Shown here: positions 32,641 through 43,000 of the stretch, one piece after another | Numbering within the stretch: position 1 is the first letter of the stretch | Layout: each line of letters starts with the position of its first letter | NCBI GenBank assembly: GCA_964034945.1 | Contig: OZ035962.1 | Coordinates: 86,158,650-86,222,649, forward strand | Length of the DNA: 64,000 nt | Reading direction: 5' to 3' | From: Chrysopilus asiliformis | Taxonomy: Eukaryota > Arthropoda > Insecta > Diptera > Rhagionidae | Notes under the pieces: generated by a model | What the model saw: the letters and a program-made list of their open reading frames with translations, nothing else | What the model was told of the DNA's origin: nothing | Database searches by the model: none | Translations under genes and position numbers: made by a program

Positions 32641-34926
32641 ATATATATATTAGATTGCCCATATGTGCAAAGTTGTAATTTTTGTTGCTCCCCGTCCATT
32701 TTCGTGAAGTTTAGGTCAAAAAAATAAGATTTAAAAAAAAAAGTAGGAAACTGTAGTGGAAAAAACCCAGTCGGTTTTTCATTGAAGTTTCAAAAATAGA
32801 CTTTAAAATGGTGAATCGCTTTAACTGTCCGTAACTCCTATAATATTTAATTTTTCGTTGATGGTCTAAAGACAACTTTTGTAGAGGATAACTAGACGAA
32901 CATCTAATTCTGACGAAGTTTTGACCTACGGTTGAAATTTAATGCTTTTTTGGTCCCAAAACAGCAATTTTTTAAGAACATTTTCATGAATTTTTTTCTT
33001 TAAATGTATTTTTTGCACTTTCTAAAGGGTGGAATATTTCTTCTGGTAAGCCTATGTTCTAGAGAATGAAATGTAGATTAATTTAAAAAAAAAATGAAGC
33101 CGATCTAAAGTTATACGACATAGATACAGACCGACAAACAGACAGATTTATGGATATCCTAAATTTTTTGTCTGAAACGGATTTTGTACTGGTCAGATTT
33201 TTCAAAAGTAGAATTTTTTTTAAGTTTTTCCGATATTCTTATTTGTTATAAAACATTTTAACCCTTAATTTATGAGGTGAAAATCATATGCGTAAATGAT
33301 GAGGTGGTTTCCAATGGACTTGTTCTAATCACATACCAAATCCGTGCTTTTAACTCGGCACACAACACCATACTGTATGAAAATACTGAAGATTTCAGAG
33401 TCACTGTGCTGAAAACATGAGAAATAGCAAAGAGAGAAAAGTCAATGTGGGTCCACTGGACCCACCTCATCAATTAAGGGTTAAAATACAAAATTTAATG
33501 GATTTTTTTAAAATTTTTTTTCTTGAAATTGTTCATAATTTTTTGTTAAATATTCAATGAATTTTGCTTTCGAATAGCTTTGCATTGATATTTGTTTATA
33601 ATGCTGTTCCATCGCATGCAGGATATACTGTTTTTGTTGCTCCTGGTGCGTTAGAACAGTATTATATCGAGTCATCAAAGCTACTCCACGCTCTGCTATA
33701 TCATACACCACAAGTAAATTTTTAATCATTGCCTTCGCAGCGATGTAGTTCTCGTCTTCCTCCCATGTTGCTGGATCGGCAGTCAAAAAATTGTTCCTTA
33801 TACCAGTGATTTCTTGATTTAATATTTTATCAAAGAAAAAGTATGTGTTATTGTTATTACTAACAAAATCGCACAATTCTGATGACTCGATATAATACTG
33901 TTCCAACGCACCAGGAGCAACAAAAACAGTATATCCTGCATGCGATGGAACAGCATTATAAACAAATATCAATGCAAAGCTATTCGAAAGCAAAATTCAT
34001 TGAATATTTAACAAAAAATTATGAACAATTTCAAGAAAAAAAATTTTAAAAAAATCCATTAAATTTTGTATTTTAACCCTTAATTGATGAGGTGGGTCCA
34101 GTGGACCCACATTGACTTTTCTCTCTTTGCTATTTCTCATGTTTTCAGCACAGTGACTCTGAAATCTTCAGTATTTTCATACAGTATGGTGTTGTGTGCC
34201 GAGTTAAAAGCACGGATTTGGTATGTGATTAGAACAAGTCCATTGGAAACCACCTCATCATTTACGCATATGATTTTCACCTCATAAATTAAGGGTTAAA
34301 ATGTTTTATAACAAATAAGAATATCGGAAAAACTTAAAAAAAATTCTACTTTTGAAAAATCTGACCAGTACAAAATCCGTTTCAGACAAAAAATTTAGGA
34401 TATCCATAAATCTGTCTGTTTGTCGGTCTGTATCTATGTCGTATAACTTTAGATCGGCTTCATTTTTTTTTTTAAATTAATCTACATTTCATTCTCTAGA
34501 ACATAGGCTTACCAGAAGAAATATTCCACCCTTTAGAAACTGCAAAAAATACATTTAAAGAAAAAAATTCATGAAAATGTTCTTAAAAAATTGCTGTTTT
34601 GGGACCAAAAAAGCATTAAATTTCAACCGTAGGTCAAAACTTCGTCAGAATTAGATGTTCGTCTAGTTATCCTCTACAAAAGTTGTCTTTAGACCATCAA
34701 CGAAAAATTAAATATTATAGGAGTTACGGACAGTTAAAGCGATTCACCATTTTAAAGTCTATTTTTGAAACTTCAATGAAAAACCGACTGGGTTTTTTCC
34801 ACTACAGGTTCCTACTTTTTTTTAAAAATCTTATTTTTTTGACCTAAACTTCACGAAAATGGACGGGGAGCAACAAAAATTACAACTTTACACATTTCAT
34901 ATATCTTGTGGGCAATCTAATATATA
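32641..34926. repeat. fold-back: about 1.04-kb inverted arms with a 202-bp loop
   Basis: Arms 32641-33677 and 33880-34926 are near-identical in inverse orientation (identical 67-codon frames at 33270-33473 and 34084-34287), differing by few substitutions and indels. The left edge has TATATATATTAGATTGCCC and the right edge its complement followed by (TA)n. A transposon coding fragment runs from the loop into the left arm. Confidence 0.85.
33508..33993 (-). pseudogene. transposon-type protein fragment across fold-back loop
   Basis: A 161-codon minus-strand frame. The loop part and left arm encode DPATWEEDENYIAAKAMIKN, then DIAERGVALM and a Gln/His-rich C-terminus. From memory, this D-x-AERGV-x-L pattern recurs in C-termini of unclassified mobile-element proteins in many invertebrates; unverified. 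Its first ~35 codons come from the inverted right arm, so they are antisense of the C-terminal sequence and not the original N-terminus. The gene is therefore truncated by the duplication. Confidence 0.4.
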
Positions 34927-35530
34927 TATATATATATATATAAAAACATGTTAGTTATAAATATATAAATAAGAAAAAATCATTTACCTACACAGTCTTT
35001 TTTTCTCCTAACCTCGAAATGTCAGTGGAAAAGGTGAGTCCGCAGCCAAATAGATGCGGACTTGAAATTGCTTTAAAAACAGGTCTTGCGGACTACCATA
35101 ATACCAAAACAGTCCGCAGTGACAGATTTGCCGCGGTACGACGAGTCGCGCGACTTCCATAATAGGGCTATTAATTAATTTATTCATGCCAAAATATTGT
35201 GGGAAAAGAGTTTTAAACATTAGTTTGGGGCAAGAACGAGGTAAGTCCACAATTTAAAAAGTTCTCCTGTTCAACGGAATTGGTACTATTGTATGATTAT
35301 GGTGCCAAAACATGTGTAAAGGCATATACCATAAGTGGTAAAAAATTTTTTGATGAAAGTTGAAAATTGAATTTTTAAAACGTTTTTTTTTTTAATTTCC
35401 CAAAAAACCAAAAAATGGACTTACCTGCTTCTTGCTGCAAGCCATTCAATTTTCTCTACCCTCATATAGAGTATTTGACTATTGGTCCTGGCAATTGTAG
35501 CTTTTGATATATTTAAAATTTATAATCGTC

Positions 35531-35990
35531 TGTTTAAATGTTTATTCAATCATCACGTGAAAACGACTCAACCGATTTCGATGAAATTTTGAACATGGGC
35601 AGAAAACCTTGCAGAATAACGAATAGGATACTATTCTATAGAATAGGAAAGAATAGGATACTACTCCCTCTCCTTCGATATCTCTTCTCTGATAACGTTT
35701 GATTCCTTCCAACGATTAGAGTTCGGTGGATAAAGAATGTCACAGACAAGCATCTGCAATTAAACCATGATATTTGCCTATTAGCCCCCTTTTTTGCTAT
35801 CTTCTAGATTGCTGAAGTGATTTTCATCAAATTTTCACCTTTAGAAAGTATGTTTTAGCGCGGAGTCGAAGGATGGAAATGATAGGGAGGCCGTAAACCT
35901 ACGATGACGGGGCAGTCGATCCGTTGAAGGGGGTCTCTAGTTCCTTTTAGACCGAAAGTTCTCGGCCATTCACTACCACTGACAAGCGAG
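35531..35990 (+). repeat. Helitron-like fragment (CTCAACCGATTTCGATGAAA)
   Basis: GTGAAAACGACTCAACCGATTTCGATG resembles the AACGGCTGAACCGATT box next to the microsatellite of the Helitrons here, but the rest differs. A small duplicated GAATAGGATACTA word lies at 35621-35662. No ends can be drawn. Confidence 0.35.
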
Positions 35991-36640
35991 TTACGTATTC
36001 CAAACTTACACTCTCAAATATTTTACTTTGCACTCAAAATAGGTTTGATAAGGAAAAACTTCTATATGGAATTTATGAATTACAATCGGAAAATTCAAAT
36101 CATTTAAAAAAAAAAACAAAAACATGATTTCATTATTAACAAAAGTTTTATTACTTTCCTCTTCTATACAGGGTGTATTGCAAAGGTCTGTACAAACGAA
36201 GAGGGCTGATTTCTGGGACCAAATTATGAAAAAAATTGTTCTACTCGTAGGTACGGAAATGCGCCGTTACCCATCGGGAAAGATTTTTATTTATGTAGTA
36301 CTGATTTAGATATATCAAGTCACTCAAACGACTCTAACTGTCGCAAATTGTAATGGATTCTAATGGTTTTTCTAATTTTTCCTAACTGAAATACAATTTG
36401 AAGACACTTTTAAAATTAAAAAAAACATCAACGCCACAAAAAAAAATTTGGTAAATATTATTTAAAATTTTATTGATTGACGTCAATGTTTTGGAACTAA
36501 TTTCATGGCCATTAGTTTCAATATTGTCTCATAAACTTCTAACGCTTGTTTTTTTTAATTTGTAACTTTTAAAACCAACCAAACAATGTACATATTGGCT
36601 CAATATTTATTTCTTTATAGCAATAACACCAACCTGAGAT
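35991..36640. other. unassigned AT-rich sequence upstream of sPLA2 gene 2
   Basis: No gene seen. The 61-codon frame at 36124-36309 is not recognised. Confidence 0.4.
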
Positions 36641-36649
36641 GTTAACGAA

Positions 36650-36935
36650 TTATCTTACGATAACACATAATAATGTGTAAATATTCTCACAGCTGTTTTT
36701 TAAAGTCTATGACGTTTTCATTTAATTGACGTGTTTTTGTTTCTGCTACAATTTGCGTTTGACCAAATACTGTAGCAAAAAATTCTAGAATTTGTGTTAC
36801 TATAAAATGTACAAATCTTGCGAATTGGTGGCATTAATTTTTTGAATTCCCGCGGCCAAGACTGATTAGAGTCTCCGAATTGAGATCAGTGAAAATTTAG
36901 CATTAATAACGTGAAAGAGTTTAAACTATTTTGAA
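36650..36935 (+). promoter_or_regulatory. promoter and 5' leader of sPLA2 gene 2
   Basis: In order: TTATCTTACGATAACA (two GATA-type cores, 36650-36665), CAGCTG (36690-36695), GACG (36711), TTTCTGCTACAATTT (36749), TATAAAA (36801-36807), then a GGCATTAATTTTTTG block about 30 bases later that probably holds the start site. The same order and spacing pattern is present upstream of gene 3. GATA sites are typical of insect gut and fat body genes; tissue is inference. Confidence 0.6.
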
Positions 36936-36937
36936 TC

Positions 36938-37585
36938 ATGATTAAATTGGCGATTCTATTGGTCCTAGGGGTGGCTTCGATTTCGGGAAAAGATGTGAAG
37001 CCAAAATTGCTGCAAGCTAGTATCTTCAAGGATGCCCACATCTACAAAGATGCAGTGCCATACCAAGCTGCCCTACAGAATGAATCTGATTCGGGGATAA
37101 CACTTCCAGGAACGAAATGGTGTGGTGTTGATGATATCGCCTCCGACTACAATGATCTTGGGACGTTTGATGACACCGACAAGTGCTGCCGTACTCACGA
37201 TCATTGCCCAATGATTTTACATGCCGGCGAAACTTTCAACAACCTCACTAATAATGGATTGATTGTAAAGTAAGTACTCTATTTCTCTAAAACACCAGGG
37301 CCCTATGAAAATTAATTACTCACCATTTTTCTCAGATTGCACTGCGATTGTGAGCAAGCTTTCATCAGTTGTTTACAGGATGTCAACAGCTTAGTGTCCA
37401 TTGGAGTCGGAAAAACGTACTACACTGCCCGCGAATACTGCTTCAAATTGGACTATCCTATCGTGGGATGCGCAGAATACGTCGGATCCTGGTTCTGGAA
37501 ACGATGCATTCGGTATGAATTCGACACAACTAAACCACAACAGTGGCAATGGTTCGACATGCCATACTTCCACAGGAAGAAATAA
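36938..37585 (+). CDS. secretory phospholipase A2, group III-like (gene 2)
   Basis: Exons 36938-37269 and 37336-37585; GTAAGT donor, CTCAG acceptor, 66-bp intron; 193 codons. Residues 1-17 form a signal peptide. Catalytic motif CCRTHDHC at 83-90 with His87-Asp88, then HCDCEQAF, a Cys-rich middle, and QWQWFDMPYF near the end. Predicted secreted phospholipid sn-2 hydrolase. The calcium loop reads WCGVDD (61-66) where genes 1 and 3 have WCGPG; the third backbone ligand position, normally Gly, is Asp. The protein stops at HRKK, 15-20 residues before gene 3; the sequence matching gene 3's tail (ATTCGATTTTAA...ATTGTTAGACTGTT) lies in its 3' untranslated region. Polyadenylation signals AATAAA at 37816 and 37843. 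Tandem with gene 3, 4.3 kb away. Confidence 0.93.
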
Positions 37586-37815
37586 ACCAACGCCAAAGAT
37601 GTTAGGAGCCACACACGCATTCGATTTTAAAAATTTCCATTGTTAGACTGTTACCTAAATTGCCGTTATTTCTGCCAAAAGTGATTTCATTTTTTGCAAA
37701 AATCGCTTCCCATTTTACAGCCGCAAATATACAACAAATGTTTTGAAAAAAAAAATCTTTCGATTTATTAGCAAATTTAAACCTTTATCGAATTAAAAAT
37801 TGGATCAGAATTATT

Positions 37816-37848
37816 AATAAAGTTCACGTAAGCATATTTCTCAATAAA
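37816..37848 (+). terminator. polyadenylation signals of sPLA2 gene 2
   Basis: Two AATAAA hexamers (37816-37821, 37843-37848) about 230-260 bases after the stop codon. Confidence 0.5.
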
Positions 37849-38270
37849 ACAGAACTCACCTTCCCCCACCCCTCCTTCTTCCTCCTATAGAGAAAATCAG
37901 CGGACGCCCGCCGTGGACGCTCGGATTTTGCTTAGCTGTCTCTCGACGTATTCTGCGTAGTTTTAACATCCGTTTCGTAAGCTCAACCAAAGTTGCTGTG
38001 ACAAAAAAATAAGTGAAAGTCAATTACAAGAAGTGCCAAAGCCAAATATCACAGATATCAAACTTAACTGCATGCGAGGGTTAATGAAATGTAAATGGGA
38101 AAAATGCCAGATTCACACTTTTGACGAACGTAGGAGCATCACGAAAAAAAAATTATCACGCCAAAAAGTAAAAAAATAATTCTTGAAATTTATGATTTTG
38201 GATATTTCGGTACTAGAAATTTCGGTACTAGACAAATTTAAATTGTAACTAAAATATATTGAAATGGGTA

Positions 38271-38878
38271 TACTCAATATGATAAGTCATATAGAAGTAT
38301 TTTTTAGTATACCGTTTGTAACGCATCGAACCAATAACCGAACACTAAAATGAACTACGGGCAAAATTGGACCATTCCTTCCCCCCACCCACATACAAAC
38401 GAAACAGTTTTTTGCAGTTTTCTCGAAAACGGCGAGTCATATTGAATAATTTATACAGGTAAAATGTGTTTAGAATAGGATTTGTGTTTCGATAACTCAG
38501 CCATACTTCAAAATCGAAGAGGGGGGACCATTGCTCCCCCCTCTCCCATACAAATGGAATACTTTTTTACTGCTTTCTAGAAAACTATGTATCGTATCGA
38601 AAAATTTCTGAAGATTAAATGTGTTTAGAATATGATTTTACATAACTATTCCACACATCAAAAATGGGAGCACTTCTTCTCCCCTACCCCAAACAAATTG
38701 AATACTTCGTGTTGAAATATTTATGAAGGTAACCTCTATTTAGAATATAAAAATCCAATCGGCCCAGTCCTTTCCCCCTCTCTTTTAGAAATGGATTTTT
38801 TTAAATAAACGTTTTGTGTGTCCTCATATAGAGTATTTGACGATTGGCCCCTGGCAATTGTAGCTTTTTTTATGTTTT
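38271..38878 (-). mobile_element. mini-me-like M2 element
   Basis: Minus-strand copy; the GTCY tract is missing and two GATTAAATGTGTTTAGAATATGA stretches are repeated. Ends at CAATTGTAGCTTTT. Confidence 0.6.
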
Positions 38879-39021
38879 TATGCTGTGTTTAGTATTCGAA
38901 GATCAAGAGAACTTTGAGCACAAAGTTTCGCACACACAAAGGATATGTATTTATAACCAAGGCAGGTGGTAAAGGTGCAGTTGCACAGAGCCCAGTTTCA
39001 AATATCTCGCTAATACCAATA

Positions 39022-39269
39022 CAGTAACCCCTACAACTGCGCGGTTTCTAACTGCGCGGTTTCGCAACTGCGCGGTTAAGTTTTTAATACCAAAATTTCG
39101 AATTGCGCGGTAAAAATTTCGCAGCTGCGCGGTTTTTTTTATAATTTTCGTTTAAAAAAACATGTTGCTAACCACAACATTTTATACAAAGTAGGGTTCA
39201 CAGTGCGCGGTTTCGGTTTGCGCGCTCTTTTTGTGGAACGTATCCACCGCGCAGGTGGAGGGATTACTG
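39022..39269. mobile_element. pogo-like MITE, 248 bp
   Basis: Ends CAGTAACCCCTACAACTGCG and complement of CGCAGGTGGAGGGATTACTG, TA on both sides (39020-39021, 39270-39271). Five CTGCGCGG words lie inside the left half. Non-coding. Confidence 0.75.
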
Positions 39270-39741
39270 TAAACATACCGATACTTAACATTTTTTCCAA
39301 ACAGTAAAACGACCATATCGTAAACCAACAAAATATAGAAACCCCGTTTAGTTTCAAGAGTTTTTGTACGTATATTTTGAACTCTTTTGGAATTTCTCGT
39401 TTTACAGGTTGTTAAAAACATAACAAAATATTTTATATGATTTTTCTGGATGTTGTCACATCCCAAAAATATCTGATGTGAATAGCATATGACTTTCTTA
39501 TACAAAATCGACGCTTCTGCACAATTTACCTGACGAATAAAATCTTAGTTTACATAAAACTATGAATTTTTGATTTTATAAAATCTGAAATATCTCGATA
39601 ACGGTAAAAGTATTCCATTTGTATGGAAGAGGGGGGAGCAATGGTCCGATTGGATTTTGAAGTATGGTAAAACATATGGGATAACGGTAAAAGACAAAAT
39701 TATGGCTAACATAATTCTCTTCAATTCATCTCACACACTAA

Positions 39742-40418
39742 TGCCCGGTTTTTCAGTGAAAGTTTAAACTTTAGTTTAGTTAAACTCACAATGAAGTTTA
39801 AACCAAAGTTTAAACTTCTGGTGTTTTTCAGGCAAACGGAATTGAACGTTTTATTAAACTAAAGTTTAAACTTTTTTGTCAATTTTGCAGTCTACTATAC
39901 AAGTAAAATATATTGAAATGTCAAATTTTTCAGTCATAAAATCATTGATGTATTTGTCTAGTTATCACTTTCGTAATATTTGTTTACGCATTAATTATAA
40001 AATTCTATAAAAAATAAAACGATTTTAATTTCGGTTGTTATTTCGGATCTTATTTCGGTTGTTATTTTGGTTGTGATTTCGGTTGTTATTTCGGATGCTA
40101 TTTCCGTTGTGATTTCGGTTGTTATTTCGGTTGTAATTGTGTTTCAAATGTGTAAAAAAATATAGTGAAATTGTGGAGAGCAAAAAAAAAGTGATGCAGT
40201 CCATTTTTATGCGTTTTATTCTTCATGGATCTACAAATGACAAATAAGTTTTGAAAAACGGCAGTTTAAACCCTCATCCATGGCCGTTTAAGTTAAACTC
40301 CGTTTAAACTTTTGGTTAGAGATAAACTGTCACTGAAAAACACAATTTCGTGCTAAACGGCAGTTTAAACTTTATCGCCGGTTAAACGGAGTTTAAACTG
40401 TCACTGACGAACCGGCCA
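39742..40418. mobile_element. TIR element, 677 bp, ends TGCCCGGTTTTTCAGTGA, TAA duplication
   Basis: Left end TGCCCGGTTTTTCAGTGAAA, right end complement TGGCCGGTTCGTCAGTGACA, both followed by GTTTAAACT; TAA at 39739-39741 and 40419-40421. GTTTAAAC words recur throughout. The pre-insertion site is seen in the D repeat at 28.8 kb (ACACATTAAACCACC). PIF/Harbinger-type by duplication. Confidence 0.8.
40026..40139. repeat. minisatellite of TTATTTCGGTTG-like units
   Basis: About nine imperfect 12-bp units inside the 39742-40418 element. Confidence 0.8.
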
Positions 40419-40771
40419 TAAATCATCAAAAACCCGGTATTTTTTCAGATAATCGCAAAAACTATTTTTTTTAATAACGGTATATCTCGATAACGGCCTG
40501 AGATACGGAGTACTAGTAAAATACAAAGATGTATAAAATTTTATTGTCCCCGACTTTTGTTGCACATAAGACGACTGAAAAACGCGTAGTTTCGAAGTAA
40601 ATAACAAAAAAACGAAATTGCGATTTTTAAAAGACCGCCATTTTAGTTATTTCCGGTTAACGTATTTCTACCAAAAATTGATAGAATAGTCGCATTCCAG
40701 GACCAAAAATGAGTGTAAAATTGATCTAGCTCTATTAGTTTTTGAGAAATCTTGTACACAGACAGACAGAG

Positions 40772-40874
40772 TGACTAATTGACTGATTGACTGATTGACT
40801 AATTGACTAATTGACTAATTGACTAATTGACTAATTGACTAATTGACTAATTGACTGATTGACTGATTGACTGA
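40772..40874. repeat. 8-bp satellite (TGACTAAT)n
   Basis: About thirteen tandem TGACTAAT/TGACTGAT units next to an ACAGACAGACAG tract of a D repeat. Confidence 0.9.
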
Positions 40875-40959
40875 CAAATTTTTGAAATAATGCTCGAATC
40901 GACTCAGGAGTGCTCGGGAAATGTTTTTTAGGCAAAATTAAGAGGCCGAAATCTTTTAT

Positions 40960-41550
40960 GAATACAATACTTTATTATAAGAGAGCATAAAAAACATACA
41001 CAAAATTAATATAACATTTTGTTACATTTTATATGGCCTGTAAGCCGAGAAATTCCAATAGAGTTCAATGCTTAAAGGGTCAAGTAAAAACCATGAATCA
41101 GAATTGATTCAATGGTTAAACCTGTTTGCGTTTATATATTTTCTTTAAAAGTCGTATTAATGTCGTCATGACTAAAAAGTATTAGCTACTTTATAATATT
41201 ATTTTTTTTAAGTTTTTCCTTGACACAACATTGATAAGGTGAGTAGTATTCTTTGTAGTATGTGAAAAGGACAAAACTCAGTTTTATTCAACTTTAAGAA
41301 CAATTTAATTAATTTATAGTAAGTGCTATTAAAAATACCGATGTATTTAATTTTTTACGAAATCTCCGGATTTAACTTTATTATCATTACATAACAATAT
41401 TATCATCTGGTTTCCTAGTTTCTAATCCTTCCTATTTACCTTTCGGCTTTTCACCTTCCCAACATTTGATAACCCCACTTTGCACTTTACCTTTTTTTTC
41501 CTAGCACCAAAATCTGTCGATGCAAAAATCCAACAAACTAAACAAATTCT
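40960..41550. other. unassigned AT-rich sequence
   Basis: Repeat tail at 40960-40990, then no gene or repeat recognised. Confidence 0.4.
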
Positions 41551-41554
41551 TTTA

Positions 41555-41899
41555 TGATAACAGATAAGAGCACGTCAATATTTATTTAAATTCACAGCTG
41601 TTTCGTATCTTTTTCGCTCTGAGTTGTGATTTTCGTGACGCCTTCATCAAATTATTATGATTTCTGCTATAATTTTCGCGGTTCAAGTAAACTCTAACCC
41701 TGAATCCGCTTATCAAGCTAATTTTTTTTAGGTTTATGTTACTATAAAACGTACGGATCGTGAGAATGGCTGGCATTAATTTTGATAAGTTCCGTGGCTT
41801 GGACTGATGGGAGTCTTTGAACTGGAATCAGTTGAATTTTGGCATTAGTAGAGTTTGTCAGTAAAACATAGCAATAGTAGTGAAATTTAATTTTTTAAA
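41555..41899 (+). promoter_or_regulatory. promoter and 5' leader of sPLA2 gene 3
   Basis: TGATAACAGATAAGAG (two GATA cores, 41555-41570), TTCACAGCTG (41591-41600), GTGACG (41635), TTTCTGCTATAATTTT (41658), ATGTTACTATAAAACGTAC with TATAAAA at 41743-41749, then TGGCATTAATTTTG about 30 bases on. Each block has its counterpart upstream of gene 2, so this promoter was copied with the gene. Confidence 0.6.
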
Positions 41900-41901
41900 C
41901 C

Positions 41902-42581
41902 ATGATTATAAAAGTGACAATTTTTTTGATTGCGGGTGCAGTTTTGAGTTCCGGAAACTTTTTGAATCCTGATTTGGAAGAGTCAGGAATATTCAATGAT
42001 GAAGATATCTACGCCAATGCGTTACCAACTGTTATACAAAATGACACTGGAATGACGTTTCCGGGAACGAAATGGTGCGGTCCTGGCGATGTCGCTACGG
42101 AATACAACGATCTGGGAATATACGCAGAAACGGACAAGTGTTGCCGTACTCACGATCACTGCTTTGGATTCATTCAGGCTGGGGAAACTGTGAACGGCCT
42201 CCATAATGACGATTGGTTTCCAAGGTGAAAACTCAGTTTTTCTTCTAAACGAAAGTAACAATTTTCCATTTTTCCAGATTACACTGTGATTGCGAACAGG
42301 CCTTCATTGACTGTTTACAATCTGTAAACGACTACGTGTCCCTTTCAATTGGGAAGACGTACTTCTCTGCACGCCGCTACTGCTACAAATTCGAACATCC
42401 TGCATTGTTGTGCACCGGACACATGGGAATGTTGTTCTGGAAGCGTTGCGTAAAATACGTATTCGATACAAACTTACCAAAAATTTGGCAGTGGTTCCAA
42501 ATGCCGTATTACACAACAGACGAATTTTCCCAGACAAAAATGCCCACCGTCACATTCGCACCTTCATTCGATTTTAATTAA
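41902..42581 (+). CDS. secretory phospholipase A2, group III-like (gene 3)
   Basis: Exons 41902-42224 and 42278-42581 (GTGAAA donor, TTCCAG acceptor, 53-bp intron); 208 codons. Signal peptide at residues 1-18, short pro-region with a QNDT glycosylation sequon, calcium loop WCGPGD (58-63), catalytic CCRTHDHC (80-87) with His84-Asp85, HCDCEQAF after the intron, IWQWFQMPYY, and a tail to residue 208 ending in Phe-Asp-Phe-Asn. Predicted secreted calcium-dependent phospholipase. All catalytic and loop residues that I can check are in place. It is closest to gene 2, with the same intron position and phase. No good AATAAA lies directly after the stop. Confidence 0.93.
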
Positions 42582-42599
42582 TTTAATTGTTAGACTGTT

Positions 42600-43000
42600 T
42601 CTATGCGTAAATTAACATTATTTATATCGCAAATGATTTTATTTGAAAAAAAAAAAAAACCCCTTTTCTAATTACTCAATGGATAAAAAAAAATCGATTG
42701 AGAAAATTTGTTTGTGGTCGACCTTGAGAAATTAGAAACCTTGAAGATTTATCGGAATACCTTGAAACTTCATTGGGTCGGAAATAATTAATCAAATTAA
42801 TGTAACCAAATTTATTTTGGCTCTTATCAAAAAAAATTTTTCCCAAGCATGCAACAGAAAAATATTAAACTGAGACTTTATTTAAAAAAAAAACTCCCCT
42901 TTTTTGGGGTTTTGTGGAATTTAATCGCTTTTCAGAAATATTTGTGACGTGACATTTTTAAATCAGCCAAAATTTCTATGCGATAGTGACTATTGACTTG
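42600..43000. other. unassigned AT-rich sequence after gene 3
   Basis: 3' flank of gene 3 with A-rich runs; nothing else seen. Confidence 0.4.

Larger units (their letters stand above)
32006..35170. mobile_element. inner TIR element with TTA target duplication
   Basis: Ends TAGCCCTATTATGTAAGTCG and the complement of CGACTTCCATAATAGGGCTA; TTA flanks both sides (32003-32005, 35171-35173). The ends contain many GTCCGCA words and read on for about 80 bp of imperfect inverse similarity. PIF/Harbinger-type by target duplication. It carries a small MITE, a short Myb-like open frame and a fold-back. Confidence 0.7.
31551..35453. mobile_element. outer TIR element (nested composite), about 3.9 kb
   Basis: Inverted ends of about 45 bp: AAAATTGAAGGGTTTGCAGC at the left and its complement at the right, both reaching GCAAGAAG-AGGTAA-TCCATTTTT. 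It interrupts an M2 repeat. Inside are two more copies of GGGGCAAGAA-GAGGTAAGTCC (31722 and 35226), a protein remnant, and a second TIR element with its own passengers. I could not define a clear target duplication. Confidence 0.65.
39470..40745 (+). repeat. family D repeat split by a MITE
   Basis: Left part 39470-39741 and right part 40422-40745 are continuous in the copy at 49740. The right part ends in ACAGACAGACAGAG, then the GACTAATT satellite and a GAATACAATACTTTATTATAAG tail at 40960. Confidence 0.65.

Noticed and set aside
33270..34287. Identical 67-codon frames MMRWVQWTHIDF... on opposite strands as real genes
   Set aside because: They mirror each other because of the fold-back arms; no domain or start context.
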